DNA of 64,000 nucleotides from Margaritispora aquatica (taxonomy: Eukaryota; Ascomycota; Leotiomycetes; Helotiales; Discinellaceae). The stretch lies in contig VJWN01000006.1 of assembly GCA_007644065.1 (NCBI GenBank), positions 806,001-870,000 on the forward strand, given 5' to 3'. The notes under the pieces were generated by a model, which made no database searches, was not told where the DNA came from, and was given only the letters and a program-made list of their open reading frames with translations. The position numbers were made by a program, and so were the translations under genes. Below are positions 1 through 12,300 of this stretch, one piece after another; position 1 is the first letter of the stretch, and every line of letters starts with the position of its first letter.

Positions 1-1434
1 GAACTAAGCGAGGATGCTTGCAGAACACGAAGTTGCTTGCTGGTGGCAAGTGATCTCAACAGCAAGTTGATGTTGGCTATATATCACTTCCACAGCACTC
101 GCTGAACTTGCGCACAAATTTACACAGCTTCTCGACTTACGTGGACGACACGAATAACCGATTCGAGGACCATGTGGACATGGAGTGGATAACCGCGATG
201 TTCAGGTGCACAAATGGAAGAAATTCAGAGCTCAACCATGGTTCCTGCATGGCAAGATCTCTTGGTGCGTAAGCTTTCTCTTGGCGGACGGTTGAAGCCA
301 TTTATATTGAGCTCGTAGGCAAAGCTTCATCACCATGCTGCAAGGGCTGTGAACTCAGAAAGGATGACCGAATCACTGTCCATGAACTAGACATTGAGCT
401 AGGGGGATGAATACTTCCGCCCGCCAGATATAGGTGTGATGCTTAAAAAAGAATCTTGGAAGCAAATAGAGTGTGATATCAGTTTGTCGATGGGTTAAGA
501 TTATAATCGACAAGTGAGGAGGGTCCCTTCCAATCATGCATTGTTGATTAGTTGAACAAAAATATTCCAACAGTGGTGATGACGAATGCTCAACGCCCTC
601 GCGGGATCTATACCGAAAGATCAGTTAACCAAGGGGTTTAAGCGAGCTCTCCTAGAATCTGATTCGTCAAACTCGACCTACGTCTGAAAGGAAGCTCATG
701 CGGGGAGGACGTGCGTCCACTGTGAACATCAAGCATACGCGGTCGTGTTTATGTTGACTTGTCTCCAGCAAATATCGGCGGGAAGTTCCATGTTTCACAA
801 CAAGCCTCGTAACTGGGTATGGAATTGAGGCTGGGTAAATGCCAGAGGGTGACTTCAACGTAGTCCCCACAGTGGCGTTGTGTGGGGACATTGACATTGT
901 GCAGCAGCAGGATCATCTTATGAACTTTCGACAACACTGGGGACGCTGAATAGCTCATTGTATTGTTGAAGTCTTGGTACTCCGGATTACAAAAATACTC
1001 AATGTAGAAAGGACAGAAAACAAGCCGACAACTTATATCAAAATCAAGAAACAGCAATTCATGGAACTGTGAGTGATCAATCTTTGCGGATCGATATTGC
1101 GGTAAGAACAAAACTGGGAAAAGCATACCTAAGAAGCCTCAGATGGCAAATACCTTGCCAGCTTGACAATCATGGAAGAAATAACCCATGAGAGGTGACG
1201 AAGACTCATCCTTTAGTTGCAGGCTTGAAAATGGCACTTGCCATCGCTTGCAAAATTTTCTCGAATTTGATACGAGCATACTCAAAGTTCTGGAAAACAA
1301 ATTTCGCACCTCAGGGTCCTAATACGACGGAAACTAGAGACAAAGCTCGTGCTAAGAGTATTAAAATTCAGTTCTCCAATATACCAGCCATACCAACCTA
1401 TCTACACCGTCGGTAAAACGCAAACAAACACCTG
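1..1434. other. Left-end intergenic stretch, no supported gene
   Basis: I see no gene here. The open frames on both strands are short, start mostly at non-ATG codons and resemble no family I know. The stretch is moderately AT-rich without obvious repeats. It lies downstream of the Zn2Cys6 regulator, so it may hold that gene's 3' region and part of a neighbour outside the window. Confidence 0.5.
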
Positions 1435-3302
1435 TTACCAAGTAATAATCTTCCTCCTCGTAACACAAACCTCACTGTCTGGTCCAGTCCTCTGCTCACA
1501 AGTCAGAATAGCGCTCCTCCCCGTCCTCCTATCCTTCTCAAACGTAATCCCATGAAGTCTCGCCCATCCAGGAACTTTTCCGTCTTCCATAAACTCCTCT
1601 TCGATCATCATCCACCACTTCGCCATGTTGCCACCCACCACACTGTCAAACAGCCCTTCTCTCCTCGGGTACGTGAGCAGGAGAGCGATCGCGCGACGGC
1701 GGATTGTAGGGTCACGGCATTTGTAGGCTGTGATGGTCAGAGGGATTATGACATGGGAATCGAACTGGTAGCGTGGTGCGCGGGTGTATCCGACGTTCAT
1801 GTTCGAGAGTGAGTATTCGGCTAGGTCGACGAGCTCGGTGAAGATGGGAAAGTAGACATCAAGATCTGCCTCATCTTGGATGCACACCTGCTAGTGGTCA
1901 GCGGACAGACTCTAGATCTTGGCCTAATTGCTGGCAATGAAATGTTTCGGTCTAGAAACACATACCATCGTTAAGGCCATCCAAGCAGCCTTCACATGTA
2001 GCGCTAGCATCGAAGCGATCAACAACTCCTTCTCATCATTCTCAATCTTCAGGCGCGCCCATAGCGGTTCGAAAGCCGAAATCCAACGACGAACATCATC
2101 CAAGATCGACAATTCCACCGCAGCAGCTCTTGGGTCCCTGTTTCCACCCCACCATCCATTCATTGGGAAGATTAGCCGTGGACCAGACGGTTCAGGAAGA
2201 CCTAAGTCAACAGACAAGAAATGCCTGAAGCGACCTAGAAGCGCAGTCTCGTAAGTTTGTGCGTCTCGGCAGGAAGAGAACGCTGGCGGGATCCAGGCGA
2301 GTACAGCCATGTCTTCTCTGTAGATTGCTTCATTGCGGCCAGGTTCGAGACCTGCTGTGAACGTCGTGGCCTACTTGAAGCTTAGTCTTGAATATCACAC
2401 ATACAAAATCCAGGCTGTAGTGGAGAACGCCAGCGATTGGACTCATGATAGAAGATTATGATGCGGGAAAACAACATACCGCAACATCAAGCCGACCATA
2501 CATACGAACCAAAGCATCCTCGGTAACCTTTTTCTTCAGCGCCGAAAGGCCAAGTGCCTCTCGTTTTCCAGCAGCCTCTTCCCTCAACGCCGTCAATAGT
2601 CTAACACCAGTCTGGATCTGACGTACAGCGAGTTCCTGATTCCCATTCCACGCCTCAAAACAGATGATAACAAGCGATGCTAAAACCGTTGTCCTGATCG
2701 CTTGCTTACCACCTGCGGCAGCCACTCGCATGTGTCTAATTGCCTCCGAATACTGCTTCAAGGCGTTACGATGGTGCAATTGCGGTCGCTCTGTTGGGCT
2801 ATCCAATGAGATCATGCTGGTCTCTTGAAAGCTTTCTGCTGTCATGCCTAATGCGCCCTATAGCTCATTAGCATAAGCACGCTTTATTCATCTCGGAGAT
2901 ACTTCAAGGAAGTGCTATGAAGCGTGTCTTAATCGAGAAATTAGGCCCCTGCAGTAGACTGCTGCCAGGACTTACCAACGCAATGACAGCATGACGAATG
3001 GATGGGTCTGTCACACAAGCTTGAAGCATCATTTGCCTAAGGGTTTCCGAGTCGATGAGTGGCAATATCTCATAAGCAGTCTTGTTAGAAAACACTTCAA
3101 AGTATTGATGTTCCTGCTCAGAGCTGAACAACGGGACTGTTGGGTTCTGAGCTGCCAGCTTCGTATACTTGCTCTTGGAAATGAGAACCACCTGGGTCCT
3201 TGGCGAGAGGTTTGTCGATGTTTTCTTAGCTCCGTATCCATCACAAGCTACCCCAAAGTTCTTACATCTTTGGCAACATGGCTTTTCTTCTCTAACTTGT
3301 TG
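1435..3302 (-). CDS. Zn2Cys6 fungal transcription factor (5' end unresolved)
   Basis: A fungal binuclear-zinc transcription regulator, expected to act in the nucleus; its target genes are unknown. Four exons fit in phase 0: 2976-3302, 2480-2857, 1966-2370 and 1435-1887 (stop at 1435). They are joined by GTAAGT/GTATGT donors and TAG/CAG acceptors and give about 520 residues. The first exon begins with the second half of a Zn2Cys6 cluster (CCQRCKNFGVACDGYG). The rest matches the usual regulatory region of this family: a block ending in AVIALGALG across the first intron, then an Ala-rich helical stretch around AGGKQAIRTTVLASLVIICF. The first half of the cluster should lie in an upstream exon. 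Near 3405-3445 a frame reads KTACKMR with only one of the expected cysteines, so the start is unresolved and the gene could be damaged there. The family is clear; the specific function is not. Confidence 0.75.
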
Positions 3303-4382
3303 TTAGAATACAACAAGTGTTTGGGGGTAAACATCAACGACCGCTGACCCTCATCGGGCATAGATTCGAAGAACGAATGTCTACATTGCTGGAAAGGTTG
3401 CTCACCCGCATTTTACACGCCGTTTTCTGATTTGATGTCAGTCATGCAAGTAGAAAATCCGAAAATGGCGTAAGAATCTATCTTAGTCATGTGAACTTAC
3501 TTGCAAGTCCAGCATCCTGATCTAGTTTTGGGTAACCCCTTTGTCTTGGTCCTAATGATAAGAGTCGGCATTTCTTGTGACGAGGAGGAAGACACATCAA
3601 CAGGAGCCGTGGCTCTATAGCTCTAGCAACGATAGTTTGATAATGTTCATAGCACTATTGATGAGTAAGTCTCGTCTGACGGCTATCAAAATCTTATTGG
3701 GGCACAGCAAGCTTACATTGAACCCATCACGGCTAACAAGTATTCAGCACGGGAAATTGCCATATGGTCGCGACAGTAGGTCTTCTTTAATCAGCAGACC
3801 TCGATTCCATCCTTGTATAAAGGATTCAAGCTAGGCCGAATCCTAATACACTAGGGTTTTCAAACAAGCAGGAAACGACAGTAGCGAGGATCTCCTTATG
3901 AAGTTGCCTTGAGTGACATACCGTACATTGCAGGGTATAAGTACGCCCAGACATGGAATCTTCAATCAGGCTGTAGTATCCCTGCTATCTTCACTCAATC
4001 GGATCGGAATAATCGTAAAGAGCTTAATAAAAAGCGGAGTAATGATACTGTAGCTCAATGCAACCGAGAACTAATAGTCTTTCTGTCTTAAGGAGTGTAA
4101 GTGTCCTGACAACTGCTAAGATTTTGCGGAGGCGAGTTTGAGTTTGATTTCAAGCATTACACTATGCAGAAATGTATGTAACCAGATAGATTCTTCGAAT
4201 TTATAGGAAAAAGCCATCCATCAAGGTTAATGCAGATCCAACACGATAAGACCATTTCTCACGATCTCGAGGTAGATAATCGTAGAATTGAATCTAATAT
4301 CTGATTAGAAAAGATAACACCTTGGATTTTTCGAATTACGGGGCTAGGACGCAGCGTCCGGCATCGAGGTTTTGTCCATTGT
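3303..4382. other. Intergenic: upstream of regulator, no gene seen
   Basis: This stretch holds the presumed missing first exon and promoter of the Zn2Cys6 gene (to about 3500) and the 3' flank of the 4.4 kb gene. The open frames at 3577-4091 are short, fall in AT-rich sequence and show no recognisable domain. Confidence 0.4.
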
Positions 4383-4988
4383 TCAACCAATCCTCGACAT
4401 CTGCAGTCGTTCCTCTATCGCTTGTAATCTATGGCCATACTCCCTCACTATTCCCATCATATCACATATTATGAACCGAGTTTCGGTGGCTTCAACAGCA
4501 ATCCTTCTTGTCTGAATTCTCTGCAACTTCTCGGCAATGCTTTCGATCCCGCCTTTACTTCTTAGCCATAGCACACGATGTATGAAATCACACTTGTAGT
4601 ACTGCTGCGTCGCATCGAAGCTCCACTCCAATTCTCTCTCTCTCCCTTCGTGGGGCGATTGTAAGAAAGGACGCTCGTATTTCTTGAAGTCCCGGATCAA
4701 GTCTTTGACGGATTGGTTGATAACCTTTGTAGGTCCACCCTCTAAGTAGAGTTCTCTAACCTTGGAGTTCAGTTTGCCTTCTCCGAGTTTCCGCTTCCTC
4801 TTCAGATATTCACGTTCTTCGTAGAGCGCTTGTCGTAGTGTAGAGAGGCTATCTTGGAGCTGGCTCGGGGCAGCTCCAATGGTTAGGAAACTTTCCCAGA
4901 ACGCATGGAGCCATATAGCAAGAGTAAAACTGAAAGAAATGAAGCCGATGATGGTTGATGCTAGTGATATGGGTGCAAGAGATGCCAT
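4383..4988 (-). CDS. Uncharacterised protein with N-terminal hydrophobic helix and coiled coil
   Basis: I do not recognise a named family. A single exon runs from the ATG at 4986-4988 to the stop at 4383, giving about 201 residues. The track-style start further upstream is GTG, so I use this ATG. The first 45 residues are hydrophobic (APISLASTIIGFISFSF and on to a Trp-rich helix), consistent with a membrane anchor or buried helix. Residues about 55-200 are charged and helical (LSTLRQALYEEREYLKRKRK; IAEKLQRIQTRRIAVEATET), suggesting coiled-coil pairing. This pattern, a hydrophobic head followed by an amphipathic helical bundle, is common in lineage-specific fungal proteins and in N-terminal regions of fungal NLR-like or signalling proteins. 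No catalytic motif is visible. Codon use looks coding. Confidence 0.55.
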   Translation of the reverse strand: MASLAPISLASTIIGFISFSFTLAIWLHAFWESFLTIGAAPSQLQDSLSTLRQALYEEREYLKRKRKLGEGKLNSKVRELYLEGGPTKVINQSVKDLIRDFKKYERPFLQSPHEGRERELEWSFDATQQYYKCDFIHRVLWLRSKGGIESIAEKLQRIQTRRIAVEATETRFIICDMMGIVREYGHRLQAIEERLQMSRIG

Positions 4989-5731
4989 GAGGACGAGCAC
5001 AAGGACGAGTCACTAAAAGCCGTGATATCCCCATGTGAGACATCGATATCCTGATTGAGATGGGAATCCGGGGAGAGGAGAGGAGGGGAGGGATATCCGG
5101 AGAGAGCGGGTAGATCAAGTTGATTAGTAAATAAACATGTGGCGGTGCATCTTGAGGCCCTTTTGGATTGCACCGAGGCAATCAAATCAGCTTGAGCCAC
5201 TTCAGTATGGACTTAACAAGACTTTTCGTCGCTTTCAGGACTCTCACCTTACTGCCCTGCTTGTAGAGGAGGTACCTCGACCACTGAGATAAATTTGTTG
5301 AGGAGAAAGCCACTCACGTGTCACTTCATCAGTTTGTGGCTGGAATATCAGTGGCTGTGCGAGTCTAGCCCGTGACATGGGTTTGGAACGAAAGATGCCG
5401 ATTCGTGCATCTTTTCAAGGATCCTTGTTTTGGTTCCGGACATTGTTCAACAATGACGTGTGGCTGTGTTTGGAGGTGTGGGTTGGAACAGGTCACTCAT
5501 CACTGGTGAGTGAGTGAGTAAGTGAGTGAAAGAAGCAAAGAAATACTGTACCACTGCAGCTGGCGATCGAAGGCTGGTGAAAAGCCATGTGAAACCTGAA
5601 ACCTGCTGAGCGACTACATCATTATAAGATCCATCAACGACTGCTCGAGGTGTGCCTCTCCCACTATACATACACACTCCAACCACAATCCCACATACAC
5701 TTCAACATACGATACCTTACGCAACGCAATT
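4989..5731. other. Divergent promoter region between 4.4 kb and 5.7 kb genes
   Basis: The stretch separates two divergently read genes. It contains a short GAGT-type tetranucleotide run near 5500-5530. The last 80 bases before the 5732 ATG are pyrimidine- and CA-rich, as in many fungal leaders. No TATA box is obvious. Confidence 0.4.
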
Positions 5732-7235
5732 ATGCTTGAATACTTCACCTACAAGAAGGTCAAGAAGCACCAGGCAGAGAAGAGAGCATCTGCCTCCCAA
5801 CCACAAACACCTCAAGCTCAACAGCTTACACCCGAGACAAAGACGCAAACACAAGTTCGAACACCAAGTCCTGCGGGTCCCAGACCACTCTTGAACGATG
5901 AAGATGCCAATTTTCTCGAACGGATCGTGAGCGCAGAGGGGCCTGCTCCTCCTCTGCCAAACAGACCAGCAGGATGGGTGCCCGGCGTGGGAAAGGAGGC
6001 TGGAGACTCGACAGAGAATGACGCGCAAATGGTTGTTCATGATGGCAATGGCACAGCCGAAGGCGAACATTGGTATAACAAAGGACCATTGAAGGGGAAG
6101 GGCAAGGAGAACGAGACTACGACAGCTGTTGCAGGAGAAAAGAAGCCGACTCGATTTGCCTACTTGGCTAGGACTTTTACGAAAAAGGTTGGTTGAATCA
6201 GTGTTGCGCGATCGGAATAACATGCTAATAAGGCGCAGAACAAAGATGGCCACAAATCTCAACCAGTTGTAACACCTGTAGAAGCCGCCACCGAAGAAGA
6301 CGACATCAACCGCGTTCTCGAAGACCTCAATCTGTCCGCCGTCAATAACAGAGCGTTTTCTCTTTCCAAAGAGTCTCAACAGCTTGTCCAGCAATTCACC
6401 GTGATCCTTAAGGATCTCATCAATGGCGTGCCAACCGCATACGATGACCTCACACATTTGTTAGATGACAAGCAGGGCACACTCTCCAAAAGCTACGAGT
6501 CTTTGCCTTCATTCTTGAAGAAGTTGATCACTCAACTGCCAGACAAGCTGAAGAATAATCTGGCACCAGAGCTGTTGGCTGTAGCTTCCGAGGCGACAGC
6601 AATGGGTGGTAAGGCTGGTACAGCAGGAGCTACATCATTCTCTGGTGCAGCCAAGACATTCTTGACTCCCACGAGTCTCAAGGATCTCGTCACCAAGCCT
6701 GGAGCTATTGTCTCTATGCTCAAAGCCATCATGAATGCCCTCAAACTGCGCTGGCCTGCATTCATGGGGACAAATGTCCTCCTCTCGCTTGGACTTTTCG
6801 GTAAGTTATACCCGCTATTGTCTACAAACAAGGCTAACACCCTTAGTCCTCCTTTTCGTGTTTTGGTATTGTCACAAACGCGGCCGTGAGGTGCGTCTCG
6901 AGAAAGAAGCGAGGGTTGACAGCGAAGGGCGAATCATCGAGCTCGACGACGACCCAATGCTCGAGTCGTCAGCTGCCGGCGCCGCTAGACCATCTGATCT
7001 CCCTCACAGCCAGACAGAGCGCTCGCATCGCCGCCATCATTCGCATGCCAGCTCGGCAAGTCGCGAGCGTAGACCCGAGTCCAGTAAGGTACACTCTGAG
7101 CGTCGGCATCATTCTCGACGGGAATCTGAGGAGCGGGATGAGGAGAGGGAGAGAGTTGAGAGAAAGAGGAGTGGCAGTGGGAGGAGGAAGAGAAGCGAGG
7201 AATATGTTAGTGCGAGATCGAAGGAGAGGAGATAA
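5732..7235 (+). CDS. Uncharacterised single-pass membrane protein, Arg/Glu-rich tail
   Basis: No function is recognised. Three exons join cleanly: 5732-6187, 6239-6800 and 6847-7235, giving 468 residues. The first intron has a GTTGGT donor, a TGCTAAT branch and a CGCAG acceptor; the second has GTAAGT and TTAG. Residues 1-150 are Pro/Ala/Thr-rich and probably disordered. Residues about 170-320 form a helical region rich in Leu and Lys (LPSFLKKLITQLPDKLKNN). About residue 330 starts one strongly hydrophobic segment split by intron 2 (LLSLGLFG / VLLFVFWYCHKRGREV), followed by Arg residues that fit a cytosol-facing stop-transfer. The last 110 residues are extremely rich in Arg, Glu, Ser and His (SHRRHHSHASSASRERR). 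The layout suggests a tail-exposed ER or mitochondrial membrane protein. The start is the first ATG in frame after a CA-rich leader. Confidence 0.75.
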
Positions 7236-8082
7236 GGTTAACGAATTATGACGGATTATGATTGAGCAGACAAGAAATAGTTAGATACCCCCCTTGAGTT
7301 TGAGTAATTAGTATAATAGTCTACGAACAATAATACAAGCAGTCCCCCTCGATTTAACCTGACGATTCCATATTGGCGCCCGAGAATTACGACCTAATAG
7401 TAATATTTTTTTCGTCCATATTATGTGAAAACGGAGATTATCGCTAGCCATGCAGTTTCACTAAGTAAATCAAAAAATAACCTTCCAATCACACTCGAAA
7501 CCAGACCCAAAAACGAAAACATCAATGCACAAGAGTTCAAATATTCAGATCAAGGACCTTTCATTCCCGGAATCCATCTATCTACTGCACGAAGTAAGTA
7601 TGCATGCATACGAGTCGCTCTCCATACAAGCAACGACTCCTCAGCGAATATATCCATGCTGCCAAAATGCAACCAGAAAACGCTAGGTATGTAACAATGC
7701 CAAAAAGCAAGAGAAGCGGACGCTCAACCAATATTCCCATCCCATTCCATGTTTATTCTCGTCTGGAGAACGTTGCGTATACGAGTATGTAGCTCAATGA
7801 GCTACTGATTTCCGTTGCGAAGTTTGAGTGTTTAGCCGAGCAAGAAAGCAAGCAAGCAAGCAAACCTCATGACCTATGAAATATAACCTTAATTCTTTCT
7901 ATCTCATACCGGTATCGCCTTTGTCTTATTCGTCCTCAATGCTCTAGGTAGCCTCTGCTTTAAGAGGCTGCTAGTTAGCCCGATAGACGATGACAGAGGC
8001 GGTGCGGTTGGACAAAAGGCGAAGAAACATAGGGCGAAGTAAACAAAGGACGAGAAGCGCTGAACCGGGTCCCAAGAGTAGT
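7236..8082. other. Intergenic between two convergent genes
   Basis: This AT-rich stretch lies between the ends of two genes. It contains a small AAGC repeat near 7845-7865. Open frames are short and shadow-like. It probably contains both 3' untranslated regions. Confidence 0.4.
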
Positions 8083-8549
8083 CTAACGCTTGCCAGCCAC
8101 CTTTGCAGCTGTCTTGCGTCTGGGCTTGGGCTTAGGCTAGAGAGATGACCGTTAGCCGAAGGAGTAGCGAAAGAAGCTCCAAGAAGGAGGGCAAGGATAT
8201 TTGGACGTACGACCTTGACGGCCTTAACGGCCTTAGGCTTGGTGAGGTGAACATTGAGAAAGTCCTCAAAGACCCTACTTTCCGCATTCGAAAGCTCGTC
8301 AGGGCGAGGAGACTCATGGCCCGCCTCTCTTCGAACCGTGACCCTCTTGAGTCCCCGCAACAGCATCAGAGCATCAAAGCCATGGCACCTCTTGAACTTC
8401 GGAATCGCCCGCTCATCCCGAAAACTCTTCTGCGCACCCGCTTCATGCCCGTAGCCGAGCATGCCCAAGGACGCGATCCGCAGATTGAACGTCTCGAGGC
8501 GCTCGCACGTCGCGAAGAGCGCGGGTCGCGGCGTAGGGCGTTGTTCTAA
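8083..8549 (-). pseudogene. C-terminal part of a possible 2EXR-like fungal gene
   Basis: Two blocks on the minus strand look coding. The larger (8211 upward to about 8545) reads through ETFNLRIASLGMLGYG, FKRCHGFDALMLLRGLKRV and AESRVFEDFLNVHLTKPK. A GTACGT donor leads over a 74-nt intron to 8083-8136, which encodes a basic tail PKPKPRRKTAAKVAGKR and a stop. The GLKRV-then-charged-helix layout recalls fungal 2EXR/DUF7730 proteins, which are of unknown function; this is recall from style. No start exon is found: a stop sits just upstream at about 8553, and the next 700 bases carry no convincing exon. I treat it as a truncated remnant, although a short real gene starting at the internal ATG at about 8462 is possible. 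Confidence 0.35.
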
Positions 8550-9340
8550 TTAGTACCTACTTAGCTTATACAAACTTTCACAAAAGGTGTCAATCCCGCC
8601 TCTGATCGCTTACGAGTTATTATAGCGACAAAAGAAAAGAAAATAACCGACGAAACAAAACCTCCTATAGAGAAGAATGTCTCGATACTATACCGGCACG
8701 ATTGTTTGCCGAGCCATAGTAATGTTCTTGTATTCACATCGGCAAGACAAGACAAGACAAGACAAGACAAATAGGCAAGACCCCGCGAGGTAGTTTAGAC
8801 TTCTATTTGTACTGGGCACAAGATACTTTAGGCGTATTTACGAACCTACCTGATCTTACTTACTACTTACTTATATACCTAGCGAGTCTCTCTTATGCCT
8901 CCTATAACTTATTGGTAGATAGTATGCTCTATCCTTTCAATGTACAGGGAAATTCCAAGTCAAACGGCCAGATTTTCTATTACTTATGAAGGTATCATGG
9001 CATGCATACAGAATAAAGAACAAAGTAAATATAGAGCAGACTTTGCTCAGCAGCATAAAATCGACAAATCACAAAGCTTGCATAGTAGCAATACACACAC
9101 GATCATAGTCTAATGCTTCATTCGCCTATATACCCGACCCGGCATAATAACTCCATAGGTCTTTTTTCACCTGCCGTGGCATCCATCTCCCGCTTCTTCT
9201 AAACGTAAAACCCCCAATACAAAAAATTGATGTTCCCAAGCGTACTGGTAACAAAGACATGAATTTCGTGCAAACGTGCCATTACTATCCCCATGTAGCA
9301 GTGCAAAAGTAAACCCAATGTACAAGAAACCATATTATGT
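8550..9340. other. AT-rich intergenic, FAS2 3' flank
   Basis: No gene is seen. The stretch contains a pentanucleotide ACAAG run at about 8742-8770 and the presumed FAS2 3' untranslated region up to 9340. Short frames here have no coding character. Confidence 0.45.
8742..8770. repeat. ACAAG pentanucleotide microsatellite
   Basis: Five to six consecutive copies of a five-base unit (ACAAG on the plus strand) lie in non-coding DNA downstream of FAS2. Confidence 0.9.
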
Positions 9341-12300
9341 CTAAAATGTCGCAACAGCAATAGCAATGGCTTGGCTGTCAGAGTGTGAGATAGAAATGCT
9401 GATCTCCTTCACACCTGCTTTCTTGGCTGCGTCGGCAGCATGTCCATGGAGCTATACTCTGTTAGCTAAAAGATCACTGTGAAGATAGACAAATAGGACT
9501 TACCACAACTATTGGTGCACCCTTCTCGTTGTTGGTGATCTCAATTTCCTTCATTGGTGCACCAGCACCTCGACTTGCAACACTGAGTGACTTGAACACT
9601 GCCTCCTTTGCACTCCACTTTCCTGCGAAAGATGATTGCGGACTAGGTGCTTTCCGGCAGTAAGTCTGCTCTCGATCTGTGAAGTTTCGGTCGATGAAGG
9701 TTTGATTCTCGATGTTGATGGCGGAAATGTCCTCGACGTCTACGCCAATTTTGTTGTTGGCGGTAGCTGCGCCCTTAGCCAATGACTCGACCATTTGCTT
9801 TGTGGCTTCAGTCTTCTCCTTATTTGCGACCTTCTTGGCAAAGTTGGGAGCGAAGGTAAGAGTAGAAGACTTCTTGTCCATTGACACACGAGCATCAGGG
9901 TTGAGGAAGACCGACTCCATTTGCTCGTCAGTGTATGGTGAGTTGGTCTTGGCCACAAACAAAGTGTTGGTGATGAGACCATTGTGGAAGTACCTGTATG
10001 TCTTCTTCTGTCTTGCTTCAACCTTGGCACAGTACGCCAAATATGTTGCTTCATCAAGAGTGGCAAAAAGGTACTTGGGGTGGATACCAATTGCCTGGGC
10101 ACCCTTCTGTCCGAAACCAAAGGACGTAACAGAAAATGCCTTGATACCATCGGTCTGGATGCTCTTGCTTGGATATACGATGTAGTCGAACTGTTCCATG
10201 ACTTGGTCGACGTTATCAGCGTTCCTGTTACCAGGTACCAAACCGGTGTTCATGACTTGCAAGCAACCGTTCATCATCCAGGCACCAGCAGCACCCTTAG
10301 GATGGCCGGTAAGGTACTTCTGGAAGATACCCATAACAGCATTTCCCTTCTTGCGGCCAAGATGCTTGAGTTGTTGGCAGATAACAGAAGACTCATTCTT
10401 GTCATTTGCTACTGTCGAGGTACCGTGGAAGGATGCGACATCGAGATCGTCAATTGTCAAACCCCATGTGGCCAGAGCACCACGGAGTGGTGCAATGGAT
10501 GGATCCTTCTTCCAGAAAGCATTGCCGAGACTGTTTAGCACATCACGTTCTTGACGAGCTGCCTCGCGCTCAATGTGTGCAGCGCGATCTTGTGCGTATT
10601 CTGACTCATTGAACTCTTGGCCTTGTGCCTTCATGGCAGAAATCTCCTCGTGAAGATACTCAAGCTCAGACTCTTGCCATTGCTTGATGTTCTTCTTTCG
10701 GAGTTCAATCTGGCGACGGCGGTACTTGATGTCCAAAAGTGGTGAAGGGAACTTGCTAGGGTTCTCACGAGCGGTGGTAAGAACACCCTTTCCAGGAGCT
10801 GGGACGGATCGGCCAATCTTGTCGGTTGCAGTAGTGGTGAGGCCCAAGATACCATAAATTGGGACACCCATGTCAAGAGCAAGTCTTGCAGTCATGATAA
10901 CTTGGATACCACAACCTTGTGACTCCATGAAACCATTTCTGGTCGTGGTGGTTGGTCGAGACATCTCCTTGGGTGTACGTCCGTGAGCAAATTCATCAAC
11001 AGCATTGCTTGTTGCCTTCATGTTGGCGAACTCGTATGAGCCTTCCTCTTGGAAGTCATCGAAACCACCAACGAAGCAGACACGAGCCTTGCCTTCAACA
11101 ATGGTTTCGTAACCAATATCAACAGACTCGACGGAGGTTGCGCAAGCACCGACTGGTGTCTTGATTGGACCGGTTGATGAGATAAGCAACATGTTGACCC
11201 AAGCGCTCATGGTGTTGATGAAAGACTCTTGAAGAATATCCTTCTGCAGTGGCTTGTCAAGGTATCTGTCCTTATACATTCCTCGCAAAGCGGTTGTACC
11301 ACCAATACCAGATCCGATACAGTTACCAACCTCTGAAAGATGGACATACTTGTAGAACTCATATGGGTCGGTAATACCTGAGGCAAGCAACGATTCGACT
11401 GTGCATACAAGGACGAAGAGAGTAACAGGATCCACTTGCGAGATGATATCGTCTGGGATACCATAGTTCTTGGCATTCCATCCAGTAGGAATCTGTCCAG
11501 CAACCAGACGATCAAACTTGAGAGCCTTGGGTATCATAAGGGTGGCTCCCTTCTTCATGCGAACAATGTATTCGCCGGACTCTGGAATCTCGAAGATTTC
11601 AGCATTGACACCGTGCTCGCGCTTGAACTCTTCAGCAGTCTCCTTGGAAGTCTCGAATGGCTCAAGATCCTCCTGAATCACGACTTCCTGGAGCATTTGC
11701 TTCTTATTTGGATCGTAGCCCTTGAATAACTCAGGCTCGATAAGACGAATGCCAGAGTGTTCCAAGATGTGCTTCTCATACTTGCCCTTGATGTCCTTGT
11801 CATCAACAGGCTCTCCTGTCTTAGAATCAACCCAGCCAGCATATTGCTTGCCCTTGATCGGTCCATTGTGGTTCTTGATGAGACCCATAATCCAGGCCAT
11901 CTCAACACAGCCCTCAAGAGAAAATTCGCCATTGGCTTCCATCTCCCAACGGGTTCGGGAATTACCCCAAGGTCCAACCTCGGCGAAACCAGTGACAACA
12001 ACTACCTTCTCGAGATCGACCATGCCCTTCAAGTTCTCGTTGAGAGGTGCGACCTCCTGCTTCCAATCTGGAAGGTTAGGGAACTCGAATTTGATATTGG
12101 CACGAGGTTCAATGTTGACTTTCTTGTAAAGTGCCTCACTGTCTTCACCGTTGACAATCTTGTTCTCAATGGCGGTCTCCTTTGTTACGGCTTGGCGGAC
12201 TTCGCTTGTCTCCATGATGTCCTTTCTGAGCTTGGACATCAAGTCCTTGAGTTCAGGGATGAACTGCAGCCCACCGTTCAAGTCTGCAAACACTGGCTCG

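Noticed and set aside
5717..6457. Long minus-strand frame opposite the 5.7 kb gene
   Set aside because: It is a shadow of the plus-strand gene, which has good intron phases and composition.
8145..8549. Plus-strand frame rich in Arg
   Set aside because: The minus strand has a better coding pattern with an intron and a coherent C terminus; this frame is its shadow.
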